Positions 8,687 through 16,661 of a stretch of 64,000 nucleotides of DNA are shown here, piece after piece. The notes beneath the pieces are model-generated. The model was given only the letters and a program-made list of their open reading frames with translations, ran no database searches and was not told the origin of the DNA. How positions within the stretch are numbered: position 1 is the stretch's first letter; each line of letters starts with the position of its first letter. Position numbers and translations under genes: made by a program. The stretch comes from Streptomyces lydicus (GTDB lineage: Bacteria; Actinomycetota; Actinomycetes; Streptomycetales; Streptomycetaceae): assembly GCF_001729485.1 (NCBI RefSeq), contig NZ_CP017157.1, positions 6,696,001 to 6,760,000 on the forward strand, read 5' to 3'.

Positions 8687-9625
8687 ATGAGCGACACTTC
8701 CTCCCCCTTCGGCTTCGAGCTCGTGCGGCGTGGGTACGACCGCGGTCAGGTGGATGACCGCATCACGAAGCTCGTCGCCGACCGCGACAGTGCACTGGCC
8801 CGCATCACGTCGCTGGAAAAGCGGATCGAGGAGCTGCACCTCGAAACGCAGAACGCCCAGGCGCAGGTCAATGACGCCGAACCGTCCTACGCGGGTCTCG
8901 GTGCGCGCGTCGAGAAGATCCTCCGGCTCGCCGAGGAGGAGGCGAAGGATCTGCGTGAGGAGGCCCGCCGGGCCGCCGAGCAGCACCGCGAGCTGGCCGA
9001 GTCGGCCGCCCAGCAGGTCCGCAACGACGCGGAGGCGTTCGCCGCCGAGCGCAAGTCGAAGGCGGAGGACGAGGGCGCGCGGATCGTCGAGAAGGCCAAG
9101 GGCGAGGCGTCCACGCTGCGTGCCGAGGCGCAGAAGGACGCGCAGTCCAAGCGCGAGGAGGCGGACTCCCTCTTCGAGGAGACCCGTGCGAAGGCCGCGC
9201 AGGCCGCCGCCGACTTCGAGACCAACCTGGCCAAGCGCCGCGAGCAGTCCGAGCGTGACCTGGCCTCGCGTCAGGCCAAGGCCGAGAAGCGGCTCGCGGA
9301 GATCGAGCACCGTGCCGAGCAGCTCCGCCTGGAGGCCGAGAAGCTGCGTACGGACGCCGAGCGCCGGGCCCGCCAGACGGTGGAGACCGCGCAGCGCCAG
9401 GCCGAGGACATCGTGGCGGACGCCAACGCCAAGGCGGACCGTATCCGCAGCGAATCCGAGCGCGAGCTGGCGGCGCTGACCAACCGCCGCGACTCGATCA
9501 ACGCCCAGCTGACCAACGTCCGCGAGATGCTGGCCACGCTGACCGGTGCGGCGGTCGCCGCGGCCGGCGCCCCGGGCGACGAGGAGGGCGTCTCCCGCGG
9601 CGTCCCGGCCCAGCAGAGTCGCTGA
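8687..9625 (+). CDS. filP: FilP, filament-forming cytoskeletal coiled-coil protein
   Basis: A 312-residue coiled-coil protein that self-assembles into filaments behind the hyphal tip, gives rigidity and interacts with DivIVA and Scy. The N-terminus (FGFELVRRGYDRGQVDDRI) is the short DivIVA-like head. From about residue 70 to 280 it shows the same A/E/R-rich repeat type as Scy (EEAKDLREEARRAAEQH, KAEKRLAEIEHRAEQLRLEAE). The C-terminal stretch (LAALTNRRDSINAQLTNVREMLATL) parallels the Scy end. Length equals that of the family. It lies 113 bp after scy with its own candidate promoter and ends at a strong hairpin at 9648-9702. Confidence 0.96.
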   Translation: MSDTSSPFGFELVRRGYDRGQVDDRITKLVADRDSALARITSLEKRIEELHLETQNAQAQVNDAEPSYAGLGARVEKILRLAEEEAKDLREEARRAAEQHRELAESAAQQVRNDAEAFAAERKSKAEDEGARIVEKAKGEASTLRAEAQKDAQSKREEADSLFEETRAKAAQAAADFETNLAKRREQSERDLASRQAKAEKRLAEIEHRAEQLRLEAEKLRTDAERRARQTVETAQRQAEDIVADANAKADRIRSESERELAALTNRRDSINAQLTNVREMLATLTGAAVAAAGAPGDEEGVSRGVPAQQSR

Positions 9626-9647
9626 ACCGTCGCACGGTTCCACCTCC

Positions 9648-9702
9648 GTACGACCGAGCCCCCGTACCGCCCGCTGAGGCGGTCACGGGGGCCTCGTCGT
9701 AC
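9648..9702 (+). terminator. filP terminator
   Basis: Long near-perfect hairpin. GTACGAC at 9648-9654 pairs with GTCGTAC at 9696-9702, and the inner CCCCCGT/ACGGGGG and CCGCC/GGCGG arms complete it. It begins 22 bp after the filP stop. Confidence 0.8.
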
Positions 9703-9754
9703 AGGGGGTCAGCCGGGCGGCCCCGTCCCGGTGGCAGGGCCACCGGGGCGCGCC

Positions 9755-9760
9755 TAGCGT
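9755..9760 (+). promoter_or_regulatory. Leaderless -10 element TAGCGT
   Basis: TAGCGT ends 7 nt before the ATG at 9768, the spacing expected if transcription starts at the initiation codon. There is no ribosome-binding site in between. Confidence 0.4.
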
Positions 9761-9767
9761 GCTGTAC

Positions 9768-10775
9768 ATGATCGAGCTTGCGGGGCTGACCAAGCACTAC
9801 GGCGACAAGGTCGCCGTGGACCACCTCACCTTCACGGTGCGGCCGGGCATCGTCACCGGCTTCCTCGGCCCCAACGGTGCGGGCAAGTCGACGACCATGC
9901 GGATGATGCTCGACCTGGACAGCCCGACGTCGGGGACGGTCCGGATCGACGGCAAGCACTACCGGCAGCTCCAGGACCCGCTGACGTCCATCGGCGCGCT
10001 GCTGGAGGCGAAGTCGGTGCACGGCGGCCGCAGCGCCGCCAACCACCTGCTGTGCCTGGCGCAGAGCAACGGCCTCCCGCGCGGCCGGGTCGGCGAGGTG
10101 CTCGAAATGGTCGGGCTGAGCTCGGTGGCGAAGAAGCGGGCGAAGGGCTTCTCGCTCGGCATGAGCCAGCGGCTCGGCATCGCGGCCGCACTGCTCGGCG
10201 ACCCGCAGGTGCTGCTCTTTGACGAGCCGGTCAACGGACTCGACCCCGAGGGCATCCACTGGATCCGCAATCTGATGAAGAACCTCGCGGCCCAGGGCCG
10301 TACGGTCTTCGTCTCCTCGCACCTGATGAGCGAAATGGCCCTCACCGCCGACCACCTGGTCGTGATCGGGCAGGGCCGGCTGATGGCGGACACGTCCATG
10401 AAGGACTTCATCCACCAGAACTCCCGGTCCTACGTCCGGATGCGTTCCCCGGAGCAGGAGAAGCTGCGCGACGCGCTGCAGGGCGAGGGGATCCGCGCGG
10501 TGGCGGTCGGCGACGGCTCGCTGGAGATCGACGGGGTGCCCGTCGAGCGGCTCGGTGAACTGGCCGCCGCCCACCACCTCGTCCTCCACGAGCTGAGCCC
10601 GCAGCACGCCTCGCTGGAGGAGGCGTTCATGCGGCTGACGGCCGGTTCGGTGGAGTACCACGCGCACGACGGCGACCCGGTACCGGCACAGGCCGGCCTC
10701 CCGCCGGAGTCGCCCCCTCCAGGGGAACCGCAGCCGGCCGGCTGGGGCGCGGACTGGCAGAAGAAGAGGAGCTGA
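9768..10775 (+). CDS. ABC exporter ATP-binding protein (first of a duplicated pair)
   Basis: A 335-residue BcrA/DrrA-type ATPase. Walker A (GPNGAGKST) is at about residue 36, the signature is FSLGMSQRLGIA (LGMSQ in place of LSGGQ), and Walker B is VLLFDEPVNGLDPEG, followed by the switch His in FVSSHLMSEM. The C-terminal 40 residues are Pro/Ala/Gly-rich (PVPAQAGLPPESPPPGEPQP). The ATG at 9768 was preferred over an in-frame GTG at 9759 because of the TAGCGT box 7 nt upstream. The permease starts 4 bp after its stop, so the two form one exporter. The paralogue at 11712 is very close in sequence, indicating tandem duplication. The substrate is unknown. Confidence 0.92.
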   Translation: MIELAGLTKHYGDKVAVDHLTFTVRPGIVTGFLGPNGAGKSTTMRMMLDLDSPTSGTVRIDGKHYRQLQDPLTSIGALLEAKSVHGGRSAANHLLCLAQSNGLPRGRVGEVLEMVGLSSVAKKRAKGFSLGMSQRLGIAAALLGDPQVLLFDEPVNGLDPEGIHWIRNLMKNLAAQGRTVFVSSHLMSEMALTADHLVVIGQGRLMADTSMKDFIHQNSRSYVRMRSPEQEKLRDALQGEGIRAVAVGDGSLEIDGVPVERLGELAAAHHLVLHELSPQHASLEEAFMRLTAGSVEYHAHDGDPVPAQAGLPPESPPPGEPQPAGWGADWQKKRS

Positions 10776-10778
10776 CGG

Positions 10779-11552
10779 ATGGCAGCGGTCGGACAGGTCC
10801 TCCGGTCGGAGTGGACCAAGATCAGGTCGGTGCGGTCGACGGTGTGGACGCTGGGCATCGCGATCGTCGTCACCGTCGCGCTGGGCGTGCTGATCTGCAC
10901 GCTGGCCAGCCACGACTTCACCTCGATGCCGGCCCGGGACCGGCTGTCCTTCGACGCCACCAACGTGAGCTTCGCCGGGATGGGCCTGGGGCAGCTCGCG
11001 ATGATCGTCTTCGGTGTGCTGGTGGTCTCCAACGAGTACAGCACCGGCATGATCCGGGCCTCGCTCGCGGCCGTACCGCAGCGCGGCACCTTCCTCTTCT
11101 GCAAGCTGGCGGTGGCCACCGCACTGGTCTTCGTGGTGGGCCTGGTGACCAGCTTCGTGGCGTTCTTCGCCGGCCAGGCGGCGCTCGGCGACCTGCGGGT
11201 GCACCTCGGCGACCCGGGCGTACTGCGCGCGGTCATCGGCGGCGGCCTCTACATGACGCTGATCGCGCTGTTCTCGATGGCGGTCGCCACGATGCTGCGC
11301 AGCCCGATGCTGTCCCTGGGCATCCTGATGCCGTTCTTCTTCCTGATCTCCAACATCCTCGGGAACGTCTCGGCCACCCGGAAGATCGGCCGCTACCTGC
11401 CCGACCAGGCGGGCTCGAAGATCATGCAGGTGGTCCCCCGGGTCAACGACGACGTCCCGTACGGCCCTTGGGGCGGACTGGGCATCATGATCGCCTGGAC
11501 GGTGGCGGCCCTGGTCGGCGGCTATGTGGTGCTGAAGAAGAGGGACGCGTGA
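10779..11552 (+). CDS. ABC exporter permease (first unit)
   Basis: A 257-residue integral membrane subunit of the ABC-2 type with about six membrane segments. It begins with the cytoplasmic motif LRSEWTKIRSVRSTVWTLG, which is shared almost exactly with the second permease at about residue 213. The segment SNEYSTGMIRASLAAVPQRG is typical of ABC-2 permeases and lies before the third membrane span. It is translationally close to the ATPase (3-bp gap) and must pair with it. There is no Pro-rich tail here, unlike in the paralogue. Confidence 0.9.
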   Translation: MAAVGQVLRSEWTKIRSVRSTVWTLGIAIVVTVALGVLICTLASHDFTSMPARDRLSFDATNVSFAGMGLGQLAMIVFGVLVVSNEYSTGMIRASLAAVPQRGTFLFCKLAVATALVFVVGLVTSFVAFFAGQAALGDLRVHLGDPGVLRAVIGGGLYMTLIALFSMAVATMLRSPMLSLGILMPFFFLISNILGNVSATRKIGRYLPDQAGSKIMQVVPRVNDDVPYGPWGGLGIMIAWTVAALVGGYVVLKKRDA

Positions 11553-11620
11553 GGCGGCACCCGGCGGCCCCGCGGTGCGCCCGCGGCGGCCCGGGCCGCC
11601 CGTGAGGGTGGACACCGGGA

Positions 11621-11650
11621 TTAACGGGAACCGTCAACGCCCCGATAGCC
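11621..11650 (+). promoter_or_regulatory. Candidate promoter of the second ABC exporter
   Basis: A TAGCCT -10-like box at 11645-11650 with a TTAACG-like element about 19 bp upstream, in the 159-bp gap before the ATPase at 11712. The rest of the gap is GC-rich with no clear structure. Confidence 0.3.
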
Positions 11651-11711
11651 TCCTAACCCTCACGGGGGCACGAGGGCGCCTCTGCCCCGACCATCTCGCG
11701 AGGGGCGGAGA

Positions 11712-12962
11712 ATGATCGAGGCAGTCGGCCTGACGAAGCGCTACGGCGCCAAGACGGCCGTGTACAACCTGTCGTTCCAAGTGCGGCCGGGGACGGTGAC
11801 CGGCTTCCTCGGACCCAACGGTTCCGGCAAATCGACCACGATGCGCATGATCCTGGGACTTGACGCCCCCACCTCGGGACACGCCACCATCGCCGGCCGC
11901 CCCTTCCGCAGCCTCCCCAACGCGCCCCGCCAGGTGGGCGCGCTGCTCGACGCCAAGGCCGTGCACGGCGGGCGCAGCGCGCGCCACCACCTGCTGTCGC
12001 TCGCCCAGCTCTCCGGCATCCCGGCCCGCCGGGTCGACGAGGTGCTCGGGGTGGTCGGCCTCCAGGAGGTCGCCGGCCGGCGCTCGAAGGGCTTCTCGCT
12101 CGGCATGGGCCAGCGGCTCGGCATCGCCGCGGCGCTGCTCGGCGACCCGCAGGTGCTGCTCTTCGACGAGCCGGTCAACGGACTCGACCCCGAGGGCATC
12201 CTGTGGGTGCGCAACCTGATGAAGCAGCTGGCGGCCGAGGGCCGTACGGTCTTCGTCTCCTCGCACCTGATGAGCGAAATGGCCCTCACCGCCGAGCACT
12301 TGATCGTGATCGGCCGCGGCCAGCTGCTCGCGGACATGTCGGTCAAGGACTTCATCTCGGCCCATTCCGCCGACTTCGCCCGGGTACGCACCCCCGACAC
12401 CGAGCCGGAGCAGCGCGAGAAGCTGACCGCCGCGATCGGCGAGGCGGGCGGGCAGGTCACGCCCGAGCCGGACGGCGCGCTGCGGGTGACCGGGCTGCCG
12501 CTCCCCCGGATCAGCGATCTCGCGCACGGCGCCGAGGTCCGGCTGTGGGAGCTGTCGCCGCACCAGGCGTCCCTGGAAGAGGCGTACATGCAGATGACGC
12601 AGAGCGTCGTCGACTACCGCTCGACGACCGACCAGCGGGCCGGCCTTCAGCAGGTCCCGGCCGGATACGCCCCGCAGGGCTACGCCGGCGGTCCGCCCGT
12701 CGCGCCCGGGCCGGGGCAGCCGAATCCGTACGCACAGCAGGCTCCGTACGGCGGGCAGGCGCCCGGTGCGGTGCCGGGGGCGGGCCACCCGCCGGCGCAG
12801 GGTCAGGGTCACCCGTACGGGGCACCCGCGTCATACGGGGCACCCCACCCTTACGGGCAGCAACCCGCCGCGCCGATGCCGCCGGCCGCCCCGGCCGCGC
12901 AGCCCGCGCCCGCCGCGCAGCCCGTCGCCATGCCCATGCCGCAGAACGAGGACCCCCGATGA
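11712..12962 (+). CDS. ABC exporter ATP-binding protein with disordered tail (second unit)
   Basis: A 416-residue ATPase closely related to the one at 9768. Walker A is GPNGSGKST, the signature FSLGMGQRLGIA, Walker B VLLFDEPVNGLDPEG, and SSHLMSEMALTAEHL is almost identical to the paralogue. The catalytic domain ends near residue 305. About 110 residues follow that are rich in Pro, Gly, Gln, Ala and Tyr (GYAPQGYAGGPP, PYGGQAPG, PYGAPASYGAPHPYGQQ); these are low-complexity and surely disordered. The stop overlaps the permease start as ATGA, showing translational coupling. Tyr-containing repeats of this kind are unusual for an ABC ATPase. Substrate unknown. Confidence 0.92.
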   Translation: MIEAVGLTKRYGAKTAVYNLSFQVRPGTVTGFLGPNGSGKSTTMRMILGLDAPTSGHATIAGRPFRSLPNAPRQVGALLDAKAVHGGRSARHHLLSLAQLSGIPARRVDEVLGVVGLQEVAGRRSKGFSLGMGQRLGIAAALLGDPQVLLFDEPVNGLDPEGILWVRNLMKQLAAEGRTVFVSSHLMSEMALTAEHLIVIGRGQLLADMSVKDFISAHSADFARVRTPDTEPEQREKLTAAIGEAGGQVTPEPDGALRVTGLPLPRISDLAHGAEVRLWELSPHQASLEEAYMQMTQSVVDYRSTTDQRAGLQQVPAGYAPQGYAGGPPVAPGPGQPNPYAQQAPYGGQAPGAVPGAGHPPAQGQGHPYGAPASYGAPHPYGQQPAAPMPPAAPAAQPAPAAQPVAMPMPQNEDPR

Positions 12963-14341
12963 CCAGCCCTCAGCAGCCGCAGCCCGATCCCGCGGCGAAC
13001 GGAACGGAAGCCCAGCCGCAGCCCAGCCCCGCGCCCGGAACGCCTCCGCAGGCACCGGCCGCGCCCCCGATGCCGCCCGCCGCGCCGGCCGTCCCGCAGG
13101 CCCCGCCGGCCCAGGCGGCACCGCCCGCACAGCCCGGACAGCCCGCACAGCAGCCGGCGCCCGAGCAGCCCGCGCCCGCCGAGGCGGCCGGCACGATGAT
13201 GCTGCAGGCCCAGCCGGCACCCGCCCCCGCGGGGGAAGCGGGCACGATGATGCTCCAGGCCCAGACCCCGGGTCAGCCGCCGCAGCCGGCACCGGCCGAC
13301 CGGCCCGCGCCCGGAACGCCTCCGCAGCCACCGGCCCCGGCCCCGGCCCGCGAGGCCGGCACGATGATGCTGCAGGCCCAGCCGATGCCCGAGCCGCAGC
13401 CGCTGGCGGCGCACGGTCCGGGCAAGGACGCCGGCACGATGATGCTCCAGGCCCAGCCGCCGGTGCCGGCCCCGGCGCCGGCCCCGCAGCCGTCCGCCCA
13501 GGCCCCCGCCGCGCCGTACGCCGGGCCCGCCCCGGGCGCCGGCTACGTCTCGCCCATCCCGGCGGCCCCGACCCACCTCGGCCACGCGCTGGCCTCCGAG
13601 TGGACGAAGATCCGCTCGGTGCGCTCGACGATCTGGACGCTGGGCGTGATGGCCGTCCTGGTCCTCGGCATCGGCGCACTGGTGGCCACGGCCGTGTCGA
13701 CGAACGAGAGCATCGGCGGCACGTCCCCGCTCTTCTTCGGGTTCTTCGGGATGCTGCTGGGCGTCCTGTGCGTGCTGCCGCTCGGCGTGCTGGTGATCTC
13801 CTCCGAGTACGGCACCGGCATGATCCGCACCACCCTGACCGCCTGCCCGGCCCGGGGCCGGGTGCTCGCGGCGAAGGCGCTCGTCTTCTTCGGACTGACC
13901 TTCGTCGTCACCACCGTCGTCACCGGGCTCGTCGCGATCATGGACAACGCCCTGCTCGGTGACCTCAGCACGGTGCAGCTCACCGGCGCCGAGTGGCTCA
14001 AGTCGACCGTGGGGGTCAGCCTTTACGTCTCGTTCCTGGGGCTGCTGGCGCTGGCCGTCGGCTCGCTGATCCGGCACTCCGCGGGGGCGATCACGATCAT
14101 GATCGGGCTCGTCCTGCTGCCCTTCGTGCTGTCGATGTTCATGCTCACCGACAGCCTGAGCGACCTGCGGAACTTCCTGCTCGGCTACTCGATCCCCAAC
14201 CAGATGACGGTGATGTACGGCAGCAAGTTCCCGTTCGTGGACGGCGGTCCGTCCGGCTGGGAGCCGCTGTGGATCGTCATGGGCCTCGCCGCCCTGGCCC
14301 TCGGCGGCGCGTACGCGGCCATGCGGCAGCGCGACGTCTGA
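12959..14341 (+). CDS. ABC exporter permease with Pro-rich N-terminal domain and AGTMMLQAQ repeats
   Basis: A 460-residue ABC-2 permease. The first 205 residues are a cytoplasmic Pro/Ala/Gln-rich disordered region. AGTMMLQAQ appears four times in it, at residues 77-85, 94-102, 133-141 and 158-166. The membrane domain starts after ASEWTKIRSVRSTIWTLG (about residue 213) and has about six spans; SSEYGTGMIRTTLTACPARG is the family motif. The start ATG overlaps the ATPase stop. The first unit's permease lacks the N-terminal region, so it was gained after duplication or lost in the other copy. The repeat core (Thr, then Met-Met-Leu) looks like a docking or phosphorylation peptide; that is inference. 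Confidence 0.92.
   Translation: MTSPQQPQPDPAANGTEAQPQPSPAPGTPPQAPAAPPMPPAAPAVPQAPPAQAAPPAQPGQPAQQPAPEQPAPAEAAGTMMLQAQPAPAPAGEAGTMMLQAQTPGQPPQPAPADRPAPGTPPQPPAPAPAREAGTMMLQAQPMPEPQPLAAHGPGKDAGTMMLQAQPPVPAPAPAPQPSAQAPAAPYAGPAPGAGYVSPIPAAPTHLGHALASEWTKIRSVRSTIWTLGVMAVLVLGIGALVATAVSTNESIGGTSPLFFGFFGMLLGVLCVLPLGVLVISSEYGTGMIRTTLTACPARGRVLAAKALVFFGLTFVVTTVVTGLVAIMDNALLGDLSTVQLTGAEWLKSTVGVSLYVSFLGLLALAVGSLIRHSAGAITIMIGLVLLPFVLSMFMLTDSLSDLRNFLLGYSIPNQMTVMYGSKFPFVDGGPSGWEPLWIVMGLAALALGGAYAAMRQRDV
13187..13456 (+). repeat. Four 27-bp in-gene repeats encoding AGTMMLQAQ
   Basis: Copies lie at 13187-13213, 13238-13264, 13355-13381 and 13430-13456. The encoded peptide is identical, while codons vary (gcc/gcg, ctg/ctc, cag) and spacers differ in length. 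Conservation of the peptide over the DNA suggests selection on the protein motif. Confidence 0.9.
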
Positions 14342-14344
14342 CAC

Positions 14345-14662
14345 TCAGTACCTGGGTGCGTTACGGGACCGCTGGAGCCGCGCGCTCCGGCGGTCCCGTG
14401 CGTTCCAGCACGCCTTGTGCCAGTGCCGGCGGTCGTCGACGTCGCCGTGCTGCGGCCAGGCGACGACGTGCGGGACACCGGGCGGGATCTCCTGGTCGCA
14501 CCCCGGGCAGCGGTAGTGCTTGGCCGCGCCGCCGCCCCCGACCTGCCGTACCACCCAGTCCTCGCCGCGCCACTCCTCCGTGCGTTCCAGCCCGTAGCGC
14601 TCGCCGCCCGTGCGGTCGACGGGCTTGGCGCCGCCGGGCTGGCGGTTTCGACGCGGGGACAC
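14345..14662 (-). CDS. Conserved actinobacterial zinc-ribbon-like small protein
   Basis: A 105-residue protein with a CPGC...HWHKAC arrangement (YRCPGCDQEIPPGVPHVV, then DDRRHWHKACWNARDRR) that looks like one zinc site. Related Streptomyces proteins are often labelled ATP/GTP-binding, but I see no P-loop. The GTG at 14662 gives the family-like start MSPRRNRQ and has GAGG six nt upstream; an in-frame ATG at 14701 would add 13 unlikely residues. It converges on the permease with only 3 bp between stops. The C-terminus (RSARLQRSRNAPRY) is basic, so nucleic-acid contact is possible. Function unknown. Confidence 0.75.
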   Translation of the reverse strand: MSPRRNRQPGGAKPVDRTGGERYGLERTEEWRGEDWVVRQVGGGGAAKHYRCPGCDQEIPPGVPHVVAWPQHGDVDDRRHWHKACWNARDRRSARLQRSRNAPRY

Positions 14663-14848
14663 AGGACACCTCGGGATGCATGACGGGTCACGGGCTGTCA
14701 CCAGCCTACGCGGCGCGCCCGGGGGCGGGCGCCGGCCCGGGGGATCCTGCGATCATCGGGAAATTTCGCGCCAGGCCGTGCCCTTGGCACGTGTCAGCCG
14801 TTGTTGCCTGTAAGGGGAGTCGCGTCGGCTGCGAGGAGGCAGAGAGCG

Positions 14849-15901
14849 ATGCGCGTTGGGGCTTTCATCCTGGCCGCTCAATTCCCCGGTCAGGGACAGG
14901 GGGAGGCACTGCACCGCGCGGTGCGCTCCGCGGAGGTCGCGGAGGAAGCCGGGCTCGACGACGTCTGGCTGGCGGAACACCACTTCGTACCCTACGGCGT
15001 CTGCCCGAACGCGGCGACGCTCGCCGCGCTGCTGCTGGGGCGCACCCGCCGGATCGGTGTCGGGACGGCGGTGAGCGTGCTGCCGACCCAGCACCCGGTG
15101 GCGCTCGGTGAGCAGGCGGCGCTGCTGCATCTGACGTCCGACGGCCGCTTCACGCTCGGCGTCGGCCGCGGCGGTCCCTGGGTGGACCTGGAGGTCTTCG
15201 GCTCGGGCCTCGCCGCGTACGACCACGGCTTCCCCGAGTCGCTCGACCTGCTGCTGCGCTGGCTGCGCGAGCCCCGGGTCGGCGCGCGGGGCGAGCGGTA
15301 CGCCTTCCGGGAGGTGGCGGTGGTGCCGCGTCCCGACCAGGCGCTGGGCGATCCGTACGACGCGTGCGGCGGGCCGCCGCCGGGCCCGCAGGTCATCGTC
15401 GCCTGCACGTCCCCCTCGTCGGTGCGGATGGCCGCCGCGCGCGGGCTGCCGATGCTGCTGGGCATGCACTCCGGCGACGAGGAGAAGGCGGAGATGGTGG
15501 CGTTGTGGCGGAAGGCCGCGCGGGAGGCCGGCCGGGACGGCGACGAGATCGCCGCGGCCGGGCACGTCTCGGCGGGCGTCGTGCAGATCGCCGACGCCCG
15601 TGCGGCGGCGACGGAGACGCTGGCGAAGGCGATGCCGGGCTGGCTGCGGCAGGGACTGGGCGCGCATGTGACGGTCGACGGCCGCGTCCGCGCGATGCGC
15701 GATCCGGTGGCGTACACGGAGCTGCTGTGCGGGCTGCATCCCGTCGGCCCGCCGCGGCTGTGCGCCGACCGGCTGGCGGCGACCTCGGAGCGTACGGGCA
15801 TCACCCGCTTCGCGTTGCTGGTCGAGGGCTCCGGCGATCTCGCGGCGACGGAGGAGAACGTCCGCCGGTTGGGCACGGAGGTCCTGCCACAACTGGGGTG
15901 A
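14849..15901 (+). CDS. LLM-class flavin-dependent oxidoreductase
   Basis: A 350-residue bacterial-luciferase-like monooxygenase using FMN or F420. The TIM-barrel motifs are present: VGAFILAAQFPGQGQGE at the start, GLDDVWLAEHHFVPYG, RIGVGTAVSVLPTQHPVALGEQAALL and FTLGVGRGGPW. The ATG at 14849 follows a GAGGAGGCAG ribosome site. It stands alone between the zinc-ribbon protein and the SCO5389-like gene, so its substrate is not indicated by context. Confidence 0.9.
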   Translation: MRVGAFILAAQFPGQGQGEALHRAVRSAEVAEEAGLDDVWLAEHHFVPYGVCPNAATLAALLLGRTRRIGVGTAVSVLPTQHPVALGEQAALLHLTSDGRFTLGVGRGGPWVDLEVFGSGLAAYDHGFPESLDLLLRWLREPRVGARGERYAFREVAVVPRPDQALGDPYDACGGPPPGPQVIVACTSPSSVRMAAARGLPMLLGMHSGDEEKAEMVALWRKAAREAGRDGDEIAAAGHVSAGVVQIADARAAATETLAKAMPGWLRQGLGAHVTVDGRVRAMRDPVAYTELLCGLHPVGPPRLCADRLAATSERTGITRFALLVEGSGDLAATEENVRRLGTEVLPQLG

Positions 15902-16019
15902 GCCCGCCCCGTGCGCCGGACGGCGTACGGGGACGTGCGGGTCATGCGGTGTGCTGCCGCTGGCGCACCCTTGCCTCGGAGCGCGCCCAACTCCGCGTAC
16001 GCAGCGGCAGCAACTCCGA

Positions 16020-16412
16020 TCAGCAGTCGCGGAGTTCGGGCGACTGGTTCAGCAGCTGGCCCCGGATCGAGGTGAACCTGGCCAGGCGGTCGTCCACCGC
16101 CGGGTCGAGCGGGAAGACCGCGACCCGGTGGCAGTTCTGGAAGGCGAGCCGCACACCGAAGTGGCGCTCCAGCGAACCACGAATGGCGTCGCTCGCCAGC
16201 GCGCGCAGCAGCTGGCCGCGCGCCTGCTCGTCCGGCGGGGGCGTCTGGTTGTCGGCGAACTCTCCGCCGTCCACCTTCAGCTGGGCCACCAGAGAGCTGA
16301 TCATCCCCCACGCGTAGGGGAGGGAGTTCCGGACGCAGTCGACAAATGCGGCTTCGTCGACCTCGCCTCGCTCGGCCTGTTCGAGGAGGGCCGGTGAGAC
16401 GTCGAGCGACAT
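16020..16412 (-). CDS. SCO5389-family protein
   Basis: A 130-residue soluble protein conserved in Streptomyces and relatives, of unknown function. Visible features are an N-terminal acidic helix (LLEQAERGEVDEAAFVDCVRN), the segment LPYAWGMISSLVAQL and a C-terminal half with HFGVRLAFQNCHRVAVFP. I see no membrane segment or catalytic motif. The ATG at 16412 has GAGGAG 6 nt upstream. It is divergent from nucS, and that adjacency is conserved, so a link to DNA repair is possible but unproven. Confidence 0.8.
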   Translation of the reverse strand: MSLDVSPALLEQAERGEVDEAAFVDCVRNSLPYAWGMISSLVAQLKVDGGEFADNQTPPPDEQARGQLLRALASDAIRGSLERHFGVRLAFQNCHRVAVFPLDPAVDDRLARFTSIRGQLLNQSPELRDC

Positions 16413-16647
16413 GAGGTTCTCCTCTCGCGACCCCGCCGGGACGGACGGGGCCTAGGGACGGGACTAGGGGTTCCGCGACGGAGCGTGTTCGCCTCACAAC
16501 CCCCCGCTTCAACGGTATGCCGCACAAGAGGCCCGCACCAGGAGATTGCACATACAACCGGCCAATGGCGAGCGCCGGGGGTGCGGGGATTTCCCCCGTA
16601 AAGGCACCCCGGTCCAGGGCGAATCGCGCCGGGGGCCCCTGGTCGAG

Positions 16648-16653
16648 TAGCGT
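16648..16653 (+). promoter_or_regulatory. -10 element TAGCGT before nucS
   Basis: TAGCGT lies 8 nt before the nucS ATG. No Shine-Dalgarno sequence is visible, so the mRNA is probably leaderless or nearly so. Confidence 0.4.
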
Positions 16654-16661
16654 GACGCCCC

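Noticed and set aside
12203-12958. Upstream extension of the second permease frame
   Set aside because: It overlaps the ATPase in another frame and is Arg/Gly-rich. The ATG at 12959 forms the usual ATGA coupling.
14345-14662. ATP/GTP-binding protein, as similar genes are often labelled
   Set aside because: No P-loop or other nucleotide-binding motif is visible. The only clear pattern is a Cys/His metal-site arrangement.
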